A stretch of 64,000 bases of DNA, taken from the NCBI RefSeq assembly GCF_019977195.1, contig NZ_AP024643.1, forward strand, positions 3,410,001 to 3,474,000, given 5' to 3'. A program made the translations under genes and the position numbers. Position 1 is the first letter of the stretch. Each line of letters starts with the position of its first letter. This DNA comes from Arthrobacter sp. StoSoilA2 (GTDB lineage Bacteria > Actinomycetota > Actinomycetes > Actinomycetales > Micrococcaceae). The notes beneath the pieces were generated by a model. That model saw only the letters and a list, made by a program, of their open reading frames with translations. It had not been told where the DNA came from and ran no database searches. Below, in pieces: positions 16,136 through 25,132 of this stretch.

Positions 16136-16927
16136 ATGCCACTAAAGACAACCACTTCGACAGTCCCCCGCCGTGAACGCCCCAGTCCCCCTGTCCGGGG
16201 CCGTGATGGCCCCCGGAGCAAGCCCACAACCACGGCTGGCCATTTCCTCCCCCGGAAGCAGGGGCCACATCGCCAGATCAGGCTGGGCCGCAGGCAGAGC
16301 CTCAAGTTCTGGGTCACCCGGAACCGTCGGCTGACAGTTGCACTGCTGCTCTGCCTGGCCACGGGCATTACCGTTCAACAGCTAACCCCTGCCTCTGAGC
16401 AGCGCGTCAGCATTCTCGTCGCTGCCCACGACCTCGCAGCAGGCACCAACCTCACCGAGTCAGACTTCACCAATGTTGGTGTGCCGCCGGACCTCGCAAT
16501 TTCCGGAGCCCTGGAGGATCACGTTTCACTGGTGGGCCGCCAGCTCGCCTCGCCTTTGGCCAAAGGGCAGATTCCTACTGAATCCAATCTTCTGGGGCCG
16601 GGACTTCTCACAGGCGCACCCGTAGGCTCAGCTGCGGTCCCCCTTCGCATGGCTGACCCTTCATCCATCCAGCTGCTGTCCCCGGGACAGCTGGTGAATG
16701 TAGTACTTACCGCCGCCGGGTCATACGACGAATCCCGGCAAACTGAAGTCCTTGCCGCCTCCGTCCCTGTCCTATGGACATCTGCCCAAGGGGGTAAACC
16801 CGGCCAATGGCTGGGAACCAGCGACACAGACGGGTTGGTGGTAGTGGCGGCAAATCCTCCACAAGCAGAAAAGCTTGCCGGCGCATCAACGCAAGGCAAG
16901 CTTTTCTTTGTTTTGGTCAATCCCTAG
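16136..16927 (+). CDS. SAF domain protein, CpaB/RcpC-like
   Basis: A 263-residue protein with a basic, Pro-rich cytoplasmic N-terminus (residues 1-58), one membrane helix (LTVALLLCLATGITVQQL) and an extracellular SAF domain (about 75-140, VLVAAHDLAAGTNLTESDF-type start). SAF domains occur in CpaB/RcpC pilus assembly proteins and in periplasmic chaperones. No pilus genes are nearby, so a pilus role is not supported. The ATG is preceded by TAACGT 6 bases upstream, a leaderless signature. The C-terminus LFFVLVNP is followed by short direct repeats that run over the stop codon. Confidence 0.72.
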   Translation: MPLKTTTSTVPRRERPSPPVRGRDGPRSKPTTTAGHFLPRKQGPHRQIRLGRRQSLKFWVTRNRRLTVALLLCLATGITVQQLTPASEQRVSILVAAHDLAAGTNLTESDFTNVGVPPDLAISGALEDHVSLVGRQLASPLAKGQIPTESNLLGPGLLTGAPVGSAAVPLRMADPSSIQLLSPGQLVNVVLTAAGSYDESRQTEVLAASVPVLWTSAQGGKPGQWLGTSDTDGLVVVAANPPQAEKLAGASTQGKLFFVLVNP

Positions 16928-16957
16928 GTTTGGTCAATCCCAGCGTTTGGTCAATCC
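16912..16957 (+). repeat. three 12-base direct repeats at 17-base spacing
   Basis: TTTGGTCAATCC occurs at 16912-16923, 16929-16940 and 16946-16957. The first copy encodes the end of the SAF protein and the others follow its stop codon. The exact 17-base period suggests slippage duplication or a repeated binding site between this gene and the convergent helicase gene. Confidence 0.8.
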
Positions 16958-16987
16958 ATGGTGCAGGGTTTGGATTCCATGACGCAA

Positions 16988-19900
16988 TCAGCCCCAATGC
17001 GGGGGCTTTTGCTCTTTCAACCACTGCTCATGGTCATAGTTGCCTTCGTCGCCCCAACGGCGGGGGTCGTCTTCAGCGGCCTTGGTGGGCAAGATGCCAC
17101 CGGAGGCTTGCTTCGCCGCAGGAGTCTTTGTCTCCGCGGACTCTTCAGCGTTTTCGGCGCTTACGGCTGCGGTCTGTTCGTCAGAGCCGCTTTCGTTGCC
17201 GGTTCCCTGTTCTTTCACTGGTGCTTCAGTCCCATCATCTGGATCACTGGGGGTTGGAGTGCTGGCTTCTGCGTTGCCCGGTTCGCCACCTGGCCCCCTG
17301 CGATTGTCCACACCTGCCTGCCCGGGCAGCTGTGGTTCCAGCGATGCCTGGGCACCTCCCGGGCTTTGCCGATGCGAGGCCCGGCTGTAGGAGGAACTGC
17401 TGTGCGGGGAACTGCTATAGGAGGAGCTTGCGTACGAGGAAGCCGCATTGTCCAGATTCAATTGTTCAACATCCATGTCCAGGAAGCCATGCTCCGCTGG
17501 GGGTACGGCCTGGGGAACATGGTTTTCAAGACCCAAATAGGATCCGATTCGATCCGCGCAGGACGAGGGATCGGTGAACACTTCGATGGTCCACAGGGAC
17601 ATGTAACGCCAGCCCATGCGTTCCAGCAGCTGGGGCCTCAGACGGCTGCGTTCGCGGACGCTCATGCGCCGGTAGCGTTCCGTGCCGTCGGACTCGATTG
17701 CCACCGGGGTGGGAATCTCGGCACCCTCCCGTCCAATGGTGTGGACGGGATCGGCAGCGGCGGCAATGTCCAGGACACCGTCATAGAGGTGCCAGACGCG
17801 GGCACCTCTGGCCCGCAACCTCTCGCCGAGATCGGCAACCAGGGGGTCCTCCCCCAAGGCCTGTTCGCTGGCAACGGCGCGCGAGGCAGGAGTTCCAAGG
17901 TTGCTGTTCCCGGACAGTTCACGGTCCAGCAGTTCGTAAAAGTCCACAGCCCCGTGGGCCAGGCGATCCAGATCCAGATCTTCCGGGCGGAAGCAGCTCA
18001 GGACGTGCATGGAACGGCGGGCGCGGGTCATAGCCAAGGCAAAGCGGTTTCGTCCGCCCTCCGCCGACAGGGGTCCGAACGAGTGCAAGGCGCGGCCATG
18101 AGGTGTCCGGCCGTAGCCGAGGGAGAAAATGACATGGTCACGCACCAGGCCTTGGGCTCGCTCAAGGTCAACCACGCGGAAGGACTCGGGGCCAGCACCG
18201 AAGAAGGCGGACAACAAGGGGTGGTTGGGCAATTGAAGCCTGATTGCCTCGCCAATCCGCGCAGCATGGCGCAGGCTGGCCGTGACCACAGCCAGGGAAG
18301 TCCGTGGCCGAAGCCTGGCGTGCTCGAAGACAAGGTCCACTACCCGGTTGACCTCCGCCGTAACGGACTCAACGCCCTCATGGTCGGCGCCCGGGAGTCC
18401 GGTTCCATCGGGGATGTACTCCACCAGGATCGAACGATCCAGGCCCGTCACCGAACTGCCATCGGGCAAACGCCGGAGGCCGCCGTCGTAGTAGTTCTTG
18501 CTCAACTGCAGGATGAGGTCCTCATCGACCGCCCGGTAGACCCAGTTCAGCTGCCAGGTGGGCAGGACGCGTGCCAGGGCCTTGAACGCGCTGTCCACGG
18601 TTTCGTGGCTGGCCACTCCCGCCACTGGAGGTTCCACGGCCACGCTGAAGGTGCGGGCATTCGCAATCTTCGCATCACCGAAGGCTATGACTTGCCGGGC
18701 TCGCGCAATCGCCGGAAGGACGGCCTGGAGCGAGGTCGATTCAGCGTCGATGACGATCACCGCGTCAAACTTCTGCTCCGCGGGAAGAACCCCCGTCAAC
18801 AGGTAGGGGCTTACAGACCACACCGGAACAAGCATGGGTACGAGGTCGGGAGCCTGGGCACTCAGAGCCGGGAGCGTAACCCGACCATCCTTGAGCAGGG
18901 CCCGAAGCAACTCAGCCTGCCTGGGGTGCTCAACTATCCCCTCGCTCCACTTCCGGGCCAACTGCCACCGCAAACGCGCAGCACCACTGGCAATGTGGGC
19001 TTGGTCCGCAAGGCGGTACTCAGCTTCCAGGCGGCGGAGCGAGTCGCCGTCGGACATGGCGAGGTAGTCGTCACCACTGATCATTGCCTCCAAAGCAGAC
19101 TGCCACCAGGCAAGGTCCAGCTCGGCCGCCACCGAAGCGGCCGGCACTTCACGGGCAGCAAGGTCAGCGAGCAGTTCGCCGAGGCCGTGCTCGCGCATCT
19201 CCTCAATGAGCAGCGTGCGCTCCGGGAGTGTTTCAAGCGTGGCAGTATCCGCTACCAGCCGTTCCAGCCGCTCCATCAGTTCCAGGTACGGTGTCTGGTG
19301 CAGCGAACCACCGGCAGAGGTGTGCTTGAGTGCCTCACCCAGGCGGCGAAGCTCGCCATCCAGTTCGCGATACAAGGACCCGAGGTCGGCGAGCCCGGAC
19401 GGCACGGCCGGGTGGCGTTGCGTGGTGGCATAACCTGCCCACAGGGCACGCTGCTCCTGGACGAGGACCAGGGAGCTGTGAAGGTCCGCGATGTGAACAC
19501 CGGGCCGCACATACTCTTTTGCCACCCGCCGCAGCCTCGAACGCTGCATTGAAGGCATCTCCAGGTTGCGCTCGCGTCGCCACGCAGAGCTTGCAGTTGC
19601 AGAGATGAGGTCATGCACCGGGCGATCGAAGATATCCGGAGTGAACTTGTCCAGGCTTTCGCGCACGGCAATCAGCAATTCAAGCTGAGCGCCCCACTCC
19701 GTGAAGGTGTCCGCCAAACGGATCTCGGCGTGATCCGAAAGCTGCTTCATGCGATCGCGCAGGACGGGAAGTTTCTCCTCGGCGATTCGGGCAAGCTGTT
19801 GGGCCTCTTCTGTCTCCTTGCGGGTTACGAGGCGTGCACCATACCAGGGGCTGGAGGTGGAAGCCCGGCTAAAGCTGCCCAGCTCGGCAGCGCGACGCAA

Positions 19901-21277
19901 GCGGCCAGCCAGTTCTTCGCGGTCCTTGATGTTATCCAGCACACTGCGCTTGAGGCGCACCGTGGTGGACGGCGCCGGGTGGATGGACGTCAATTCGGCC
20001 AACGATTGCATGGCCTGGTACGGCGAGCAGCCCCAGCGTTCGCGGACGTTGTGAAGCGACGCGACATGGTCCATCAGGGCATGCCGGTGTCCGACCAGCG
20101 TCTGATGGAGGTTCCCAAGCTGCGGTTCCAGTGCCTTTTCATTGCGCATGATGGCCCGGACCAACTGGCCCTTTAGCTGCTGTGGTGTTGTGCCGTTGCC
20201 CGGACGGAACAACATCGAATCCAGGCCCAGCGCTTCCAGGTGCGCAGAAAGTCCCGCCAGGCTGGACTGCCGGTCCCCCACCACGAGGACGGATTTGCCT
20301 TCGCTGACCAATGCGCCAATGGCATTGATGGCTGTCTGCGTCTGGCCGCTCCCTGGAGGGGTGCTGACAACAAGCGAATCTCCTGCGCGAACAGCGTCCA
20401 CCACGTACTGCTGGTCAGTGTCCGCGTCGAGCAGGAGGAGCTCGTCCGCCGGATCACGTTCATCCAGGCTTGGGAACCGCCCCGCTTTAATGGGTTCAGG
20501 CTCGACGTCGCCACCATTGGCGGCAGTTGCCAGGGCCGCCACGGTGGGATTGTTCATGTTGATCCACGGATCGTCCAGGTTTCCCGAAAGATCAGCCAAA
20601 GTGGTCACGAGCAAGTTGAATTCAACCTCGGCGCCGTGAATCGGCTGAACCAGGGTGGCCAGGCGATCCAGGACCGGCTGGGGGTCCAGTCTGGCAGTGT
20701 TGTAGGCCATGCGGGCAACTGCATTGACGTCGAAGACGATGCCGTGGACGGTCTTCAGGTGGCGCACCAAAGCCGGGTTCATGCGTGCCTGCTCGGTGAG
20801 CTGCAGCTCGAAATCGTCCTCGCCCGGGCGAACGGTCAGGACAATGGAGGTCAGCATGACAGGGGCCGAAACCCGCTGGGGTTTGCCACCTACGGCCGAA
20901 GTCCACACCACCGTGCCCGCAGAGAGGTACCCGGCCTCGATGCCGCGATCATTGCTGAGCTCAAAAATCTTGGACCGGATGTTGCGCGCGGCCCGTGCCG
21001 CCACCAGGTATTGCTGCCTGTCTCGGATAAGCGTGGACAACCTCGTTCTACGCCCCGCCAGCAGCTGTGCGAGGCCCGAGGGATGTGCGTTGCTGAGATC
21101 GATGGCGCCTTCGGGCGTCTTCACGAAACGCAGCATCGTGTCCGCCCCTGTAACGGGCTTAAGTCCGGACAGCCATTTCCGGAGCTCTTCGGAGCCCTCT
21201 TCCTGGCCTTGACCTAATGACACAACTGCTGCCTTCTTTTCTGTACTAGCTTTAGACGCCTTGGACCATACCGGCAT
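16988..21277 (-). CDS. large UPF1-like SF1 helicase relative with degenerate ATPase motifs and a Vsr-like nuclease domain
   Basis: A 1429-residue protein built like the AAA_11/AAA_12 helicase-nuclease family. The P-loop region is VVSTPPGSGQTQTAIN (about residues 302-317); residue 312 is Gln (codon at 20342-20344) where the Walker A Lys should be. The Walker B region near residue 840 reads VIVIDAES instead of DEAS, and the motif III region reads AFGDAKIANAR without the usual GDPKQL. Motif VI is near normal (RFALAMTRARRSM). After it comes a Vsr/MTES_1575-like domain (about 1150-1245, LDIAAA, VAIESDG, LLERMGWRYMSLW), then a Ser-rich and acidic disordered tail. ATP hydrolysis is therefore doubtful. 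TACCCT 7 bases before the ATG suggests a leaderless mRNA. Confidence 0.75.
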   Translation of the reverse strand: MPVWSKASKASTEKKAAVVSLGQGQEEGSEELRKWLSGLKPVTGADTMLRFVKTPEGAIDLSNAHPSGLAQLLAGRRTRLSTLIRDRQQYLVAARAARNIRSKIFELSNDRGIEAGYLSAGTVVWTSAVGGKPQRVSAPVMLTSIVLTVRPGEDDFELQLTEQARMNPALVRHLKTVHGIVFDVNAVARMAYNTARLDPQPVLDRLATLVQPIHGAEVEFNLLVTTLADLSGNLDDPWINMNNPTVAALATAANGGDVEPEPIKAGRFPSLDERDPADELLLLDADTDQQYVVDAVRAGDSLVVSTPPGSGQTQTAINAIGALVSEGKSVLVVGDRQSSLAGLSAHLEALGLDSMLFRPGNGTTPQQLKGQLVRAIMRNEKALEPQLGNLHQTLVGHRHALMDHVASLHNVRERWGCSPYQAMQSLAELTSIHPAPSTTVRLKRSVLDNIKDREELAGRLRRAAELGSFSRASTSSPWYGARLVTRKETEEAQQLARIAEEKLPVLRDRMKQLSDHAEIRLADTFTEWGAQLELLIAVRESLDKFTPDIFDRPVHDLISATASSAWRRERNLEMPSMQRSRLRRVAKEYVRPGVHIADLHSSLVLVQEQRALWAGYATTQRHPAVPSGLADLGSLYRELDGELRRLGEALKHTSAGGSLHQTPYLELMERLERLVADTATLETLPERTLLIEEMREHGLGELLADLAAREVPAASVAAELDLAWWQSALEAMISGDDYLAMSDGDSLRRLEAEYRLADQAHIASGAARLRWQLARKWSEGIVEHPRQAELLRALLKDGRVTLPALSAQAPDLVPMLVPVWSVSPYLLTGVLPAEQKFDAVIVIDAESTSLQAVLPAIARARQVIAFGDAKIANARTFSVAVEPPVAGVASHETVDSAFKALARVLPTWQLNWVYRAVDEDLILQLSKNYYDGGLRRLPDGSSVTGLDRSILVEYIPDGTGLPGADHEGVESVTAEVNRVVDLVFEHARLRPRTSLAVVTASLRHAARIGEAIRLQLPNHPLLSAFFGAGPESFRVVDLERAQGLVRDHVIFSLGYGRTPHGRALHSFGPLSAEGGRNRFALAMTRARRSMHVLSCFRPEDLDLDRLAHGAVDFYELLDRELSGNSNLGTPASRAVASEQALGEDPLVADLGERLRARGARVWHLYDGVLDIAAAADPVHTIGREGAEIPTPVAIESDGTERYRRMSVRERSRLRPQLLERMGWRYMSLWTIEVFTDPSSCADRIGSYLGLENHVPQAVPPAEHGFLDMDVEQLNLDNAASSYASSSYSSSPHSSSSYSRASHRQSPGGAQASLEPQLPGQAGVDNRRGPGGEPGNAEASTPTPSDPDDGTEAPVKEQGTGNESGSDEQTAAVSAENAEESAETKTPAAKQASGGILPTKAAEDDPRRWGDEGNYDHEQWLKEQKPPHWG

Positions 21278-21366
21278 ACTTTCGAGGGTAGCGGGAATAC
21301 TCCTTCAGCCCGCTCCGCAACACTGTGGCAATGCGAAATTCGCCGTCATTTCACAGCTGAAAGAAC

Positions 21367-21398
21367 AGTGGCCGGCCTCCCAAGGGAGGCCGGCCACT
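21367..21398 (-). terminator. strong hairpin terminator after guaA
   Basis: AGTGGCCGGCCTCCC and its exact complement face each other with only two bases between, giving a stem of about 14 pairs. It lies 8 bases after the guaA stop and upstream of the helicase gene on the same strand. The following T-rich bases are interrupted, so termination may be imperfect. Confidence 0.75.
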
Positions 21399-21405
21399 CA
21401 AAATG

Positions 21406-22995
21406 CTATTCCCACTCGATGGTTCCCGGCGGCTTGCTGGTGACGTCCAGCACCACGCGGTTAACCCCATCCACTTCGTTGGTAATGCGGTTGGAGATGC
21501 GGGCCAGGAGGTCATACGGCAAACGCGACCAGTCGGCCGTCATTGCGTCCTCGGACGATACCGGACGGAGAACGATCGGGTGGCCGTAGGTGCGGCCATC
21601 GCCCTGGACGCCGACGCTACGGACGTCAGCCAGCAGAACCACCGGCATCTGCCACACATCGTTGTCCAGACCGGCAGCGGTCAGCTCGGCACGGGCAATC
21701 GCGTCAGCCTTGCGAAGCAGGTCAAGGCGCTCCTTGGTTACTTCACCAACGATGCGGATACCGAGGCCAGGGCCGGGGAACGGCTGGCGGCCAACGATTT
21801 CCTGAGGCAGGCCAAGCTGGGCGCCGACCGCGCGGACTTCGTCCTTGAACAGGGCGCGCAGCGGCTCGACCAGTTCGAACTGCAGGTCCTCGGGAAGCCC
21901 ACCCACGTTGTGGTGGCTCTTGATGTTCGCAGCGCCCTCGCCGCCGCCGGACTCGACGACGTCCGGGTACAGCGTGCCCTGGACCAGGAACTTGATCTTC
22001 TCGCCCTCGGCTGCTGCCTGGGCGATGATGGCCCGCTCCGCTTCTTCGAAGGCACGGATGAATTCCCGGCCAATGATCTTGCGCTTGGTCTCGGGATCGC
22101 TGACTCCGGCCAATGCAGACTGGAAGCGCTTTTGCTCGTTGGCAACATACAGATTGACGCCCGTGGCAGCGACGAAGTCGCGTTCAACCTGTTCTGCTTC
22201 GCCTTCGCGAAGGAGACCGTGATCCACGAAGACACAGGTCAGCTGGTCTCCAACGGCCCTCTGGACCAGGGCTGCGGCTACAGCAGAATCCACACCACCG
22301 GAAAGACCGCAGATGACCTTGGAATCGCCGATCTGCTGGCGGATACGTTCCACCTGCTCTTCGAGGATATTTCCTGTGGTCCAGTTGGGGCTCAGGCCAG
22401 CGCCCTTGAACAGGAAGTTCTCCAGGACGTGCTGGCCGTGCACGGAGTGCTTGACCTCCGGGTGCCACTGCACACCGTAGAGGCGCTTTTCCTCGTTGGC
22501 GAAGGCGGCTACCGGCGCGCCAGCCGTGGTGGCCAGCACTTCGAAGCCCTCGGGAGCTTCATGGACGGAGTCGCCGTGGCTCATCCAGGTGTTCTGTGAA
22601 GACGGCACGCCATCAAGGATCGAGCGGGCATCGCCGACCACCAGTGCTTCGGTGGCGCCGTACTCCCGGAGGCCCGTCTGGGCTACCTTGCCGCCCAGTG
22701 CGTTGGCCATGGCCTGGAAGCCGTAGCAGATACCAAAAACCGGCACCCCGGCTTCAAAAAGGTCCGCTCCAACACGCGGAGCACCTTCTGCGTAGACGCT
22801 GGAAGGTCCGCCGGAAAGGATGATGGCTGCCGGGTTTTTGGCCAGAAGCTGCTCGGTGGTGAAGGTATGCGGAACAATTTCCGAATACACATTCGCTTCG
22901 CGGACGCGGCGTGCAATCAGCTGCGCGTACTGGGCACCGTAGTCAACAACCAGCACCGGCTTCTGGGAAGTCTGGGGTGCGGTGGGAGTAGTCAC
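21406..22995 (-). CDS. guaA: GMP synthase (glutamine-hydrolysing)
   Basis: A 529-residue GuaA that aminates XMP to GMP. The class I glutaminase domain (1-200) carries the nucleophile in VFGICYGFQ and the His/Glu pair in QWHPEVKHS. The ATP pyrophosphatase P-loop is GLSGGVDSAVAAAL. The C-terminal dimerisation domain ends in TSKPPGTIEWE, the standard GuaA ending. GTG at 22995 is favoured because TAGTCT lies 6 bases upstream; a TTG at 22998 is adjacent. Together with guaB and guaB3 it completes GMP synthesis from IMP. Confidence 0.97.
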   Translation of the reverse strand: MTTPTAPQTSQKPVLVVDYGAQYAQLIARRVREANVYSEIVPHTFTTEQLLAKNPAAIILSGGPSSVYAEGAPRVGADLFEAGVPVFGICYGFQAMANALGGKVAQTGLREYGATEALVVGDARSILDGVPSSQNTWMSHGDSVHEAPEGFEVLATTAGAPVAAFANEEKRLYGVQWHPEVKHSVHGQHVLENFLFKGAGLSPNWTTGNILEEQVERIRQQIGDSKVICGLSGGVDSAVAAALVQRAVGDQLTCVFVDHGLLREGEAEQVERDFVAATGVNLYVANEQKRFQSALAGVSDPETKRKIIGREFIRAFEEAERAIIAQAAAEGEKIKFLVQGTLYPDVVESGGGEGAANIKSHHNVGGLPEDLQFELVEPLRALFKDEVRAVGAQLGLPQEIVGRQPFPGPGLGIRIVGEVTKERLDLLRKADAIARAELTAAGLDNDVWQMPVVLLADVRSVGVQGDGRTYGHPIVLRPVSSEDAMTADWSRLPYDLLARISNRITNEVDGVNRVVLDVTSKPPGTIEWE

Positions 22996-23116
22996 CAACC
23001 AAGACTACTTTGCCGGGCGGCCCCCGTGCACGTTGACAGCGGCCCGAAGAGGTCAATTACGGGCTCGTCGTTAGGCATCTCACACCCTAACGCCCCGGTG
23101 GCTGGAGCTGCCGCGG

Positions 23117-23617
23117 CTAGTAGCGCTTTGACGCCTGGGGGTTGGCTGCCAGTTCCGCTTCAACCTGTGCGTGGAACTTCTTCTCCACGATGAACGACAT
23201 CAGCGGTACGACACCACCCAACGCCAGCAGGACCAGCTTGGAGAACGGCCACCGCATGAGCGACCACAAGCGGAAGTTGGACACCAGATAGACCACGTAC
23301 ATCCAGCCGTGGACGATCAATACGGTGGTGGAGATATTGAAGCCACCGATCACGCCCTTGGGCTCAGACTCGGCGAATCCGAAGCCAAAGGGCTTACCCG
23401 TGATGGCGTCCGTGCCACCGGCAAAGAGCGATACACCGAAACCGTAACGGGCAATCAGCTCAGCGCAGAGCAGCAGGAGCATGGCACCGGTCAGGTAGGC
23501 CATGACCTTGTAGAACTTCAGTGCCGAACGGATTTGGGCTTCCGTTCCGCCAAACCTGCGCTTCTTCGGCTTGGGTCCGGACTGCTCGGGCTGGATGGCC
23601 GGCTTGGGCTCAATCAT
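23117..23617 (-). CDS. DUF3817 family membrane protein
   Basis: A 166-residue membrane protein with a basic N-terminal tail (KPKKRRFGG) and three membrane helices. Helix 1 is KVMAYLTGAMLLLLCAELIA, helix 2 carries STTVLIVHGWMYVVYL, and helix 3 contains LVLLALGGVVPLMSFIVEK. HGWMY and the closing FIVEKKFHAQVEAEL are characteristic of DUF3817, whose function is unknown but which is often found beside SURF1 genes. Its ATG shares a base with the SURF1 stop (TAATG), so the two are translationally coupled. The 120 bases to guaA contain a 7-base hairpin (CGTTAGG with CCTAACG). Confidence 0.88.
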   Translation of the reverse strand: MIEPKPAIQPEQSGPKPKKRRFGGTEAQIRSALKFYKVMAYLTGAMLLLLCAELIARYGFGVSLFAGGTDAITGKPFGFGFAESEPKGVIGGFNISTTVLIVHGWMYVVYLVSNFRLWSLMRWPFSKLVLLALGGVVPLMSFIVEKKFHAQVEAELAANPQASKRY

Positions 23618-24510
23618 TACTGCACCTTTTGTTCTGGCCCAGGGTTCTGGGGTTCAGGGCTTGACGGTTCATTGGGGTGGTCTCTGTCATCGTCGAATCC
23701 ATCGTCGAATCCATCGTCGAATCCGTCGTCGTGTGCGTCGAACTCGTCGTCTTCGAGGTCGCGACGGTAGTCGTCTGCCACCATGCGCCACCAGATGTAC
23801 AGCGCGAATCCTGCGAAGACCACCCACTCAACGGAATAGAAGAGGTTTAGCCAGTTGATCTGTTGGGCGGGCGGCTGTGCTGGGATGTTGAGTGCCTTCA
23901 CCGCTTCGTCCGCGGCGACGGGAACACCGCCAACTGCTTCGGACGTCGCGGCAATGAAACCCTGGTAGCTGGAGACGTCCCAGATGTTGATAAGTTCGGC
24001 AACTGCCACTGCGGACGCCCGGCCTGGACCGGCGTCGACGTTTGGCACCGGCGCCTCAGAGGGCAGCAGGCGGCCGGTCAGCGTGATGGTGCCCGACGGC
24101 GGCGGACCGGCCTGGGCGGCATCGGCCACCCAACCCCGGGCTACTGGAATCCAGGTGTTGGGCGAGGCTGCCACACCGCTCAGTTTGGGAGCATTGTCCA
24201 CCGCGAAAGCCGAGACAATCCAGAATCCCTTCTGGCCGTTGTACAGGCGGCCCTCAACCAGGACCTGCTTGGCAGGATCGTAAGATCCGGTGGCGCTGAC
24301 CATCTGGTCCGAAGCAGAACCGGGGAAAAACTGCCCCGGCTGCAGGACGTCCACCAAGGGCTTGACATCTTCAATGCTGGACGAAACGGGAGCTTCGTGT
24401 TGGGTGGACCTGCTGAGCTGCCACTGGCTGAGCAGCACAAACACCGCGGACAGGAGAAGCGCAAAGACGAGTCCTGCGATCCAGCGGGGTTTCAGCGCGG
24501 TTTTCAACAC
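23617..24510 (-). CDS. SURF1 family cytochrome oxidase assembly protein
   Basis: A 297-residue SURF1 protein involved in maturation of haem-copper cytochrome oxidase. Two membrane helices flank an extracellular domain: helix 1 at about 10-30 (WIAGLVFALLLSAVFVLLSQ) and helix 2 at about 225-245 (YSVEWVVFAGFALYIWWRM). WQLSRSTQH after helix 1 and NLFYSVEW before helix 2 fit the family. An unusual acidic cytoplasmic tail follows, with DDGFDDGFDDGFDDD repeats. The GTG start has TACGGT 6 bases upstream, suggesting a leaderless mRNA. It is coupled to the DUF3817 gene. Confidence 0.88.
   Translation of the reverse strand: MLKTALKPRWIAGLVFALLLSAVFVLLSQWQLSRSTQHEAPVSSSIEDVKPLVDVLQPGQFFPGSASDQMVSATGSYDPAKQVLVEGRLYNGQKGFWIVSAFAVDNAPKLSGVAASPNTWIPVARGWVADAAQAGPPPSGTITLTGRLLPSEAPVPNVDAGPGRASAVAVAELINIWDVSSYQGFIAATSEAVGGVPVAADEAVKALNIPAQPPAQQINWLNLFYSVEWVVFAGFALYIWWRMVADDYRRDLEDDEFDAHDDGFDDGFDDGFDDDRDHPNEPSSPEPQNPGPEQKVQ
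23688..23723 (-). repeat. 12-base tandem repeat in the SURF1 acidic tail
   Basis: Three perfect units (CATCGTCGAATC on the plus strand) at 23688-23699, 23700-23711 and 23712-23723 encode DDGF repeats in frame. A partial unit follows. The number of copies is likely to vary between strains. Confidence 0.9.
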
Positions 24511-24596
24511 CCCTTAACCGTACTTCGTCCGGCTGTAGAACAACGAAACGAACGGTAGGGACCTTAGCCCTGGAACTGGTCCGTGGGCGCCTGTTC

Positions 24597-25085
24597 TCAA
24601 TGGTCGAAGAACACCAGGCTGGAGTTGATGAGTTCGGAAATAACCTCGGTATCGTGTGCCCGGCGCAGGGACTCCCGGAATGACTCTTTGGAGAGCGAAC
24701 GCGCCAAAGTAGCCAGGACTTCCAAATGATCCGAGAAGGAACTGGCCGGCGTGGCAATGAGGAGGATCAGCGTGGCCGGGCCATCGGCAGCACCAAAATC
24801 CAGGGCATGGCCGAACTTTGTGACGCCTACGGCGATGGAGATCCGGTCTACGAATTCACTCCGCGCATGTGGCAGTCCAATGCCACCGGGAAGCCCGGTA
24901 GCCAGTTGGTGTTCCCTGGAATGGACCTGCTCCAGGAAGCCCTGGAGGTTGGAGATCCGGCCAGCCGCGTGAAGCCGTTCCGCGAGTTGAGCCGCTGCGT
25001 CGATTTTGTCCTCGGCAACAAGTTCCAGGATGACGGTGTCCGGCGTAGTCAGTTCCGCGTCATACCGGTCAAGTGGTTCAGCCAA
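24597..25085 (-). CDS. PTS sugar transporter subunit IIA, fructose/nitrogen (PtsN-like) type
   Basis: A 162-residue stand-alone EIIA domain of the fructose-mannitol family. The phosphorylated His lies in GGIGLPHARS (about residue 73), and the end VISELINSS fits the fold. It accepts phosphate from HPr or a homologue. No EIIB or EIIC gene is nearby, so it could be regulatory (PtsN-like) or serve a permease encoded elsewhere. The start is TTG with GGAGGG about 8 bases upstream. It lies between glpD and the SURF1 gene on the same strand, 47 bases after glpD, and might be linked to glycerol metabolism; that is speculation. Confidence 0.88.
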   Translation of the reverse strand: MAEPLDRYDAELTTPDTVILELVAEDKIDAAAQLAERLHAAGRISNLQGFLEQVHSREHQLATGLPGGIGLPHARSEFVDRISIAVGVTKFGHALDFGAADGPATLILLIATPASSFSDHLEVLATLARSLSKESFRESLRRAHDTEVISELINSSLVFFDH

Positions 25086-25132
25086 GTTGTGTTCCCTCCA
25101 GTGTGGCCTCCCGGCCGCAGGTCCTGTGTTGC

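Noticed and set aside
16958..19552. Open frame of 864 codons on the plus strand opposite the helicase gene
   Set aside because: It is the antisense shadow of a long GC-rich gene; its translation has no family features, and the minus-strand protein has clear domains.
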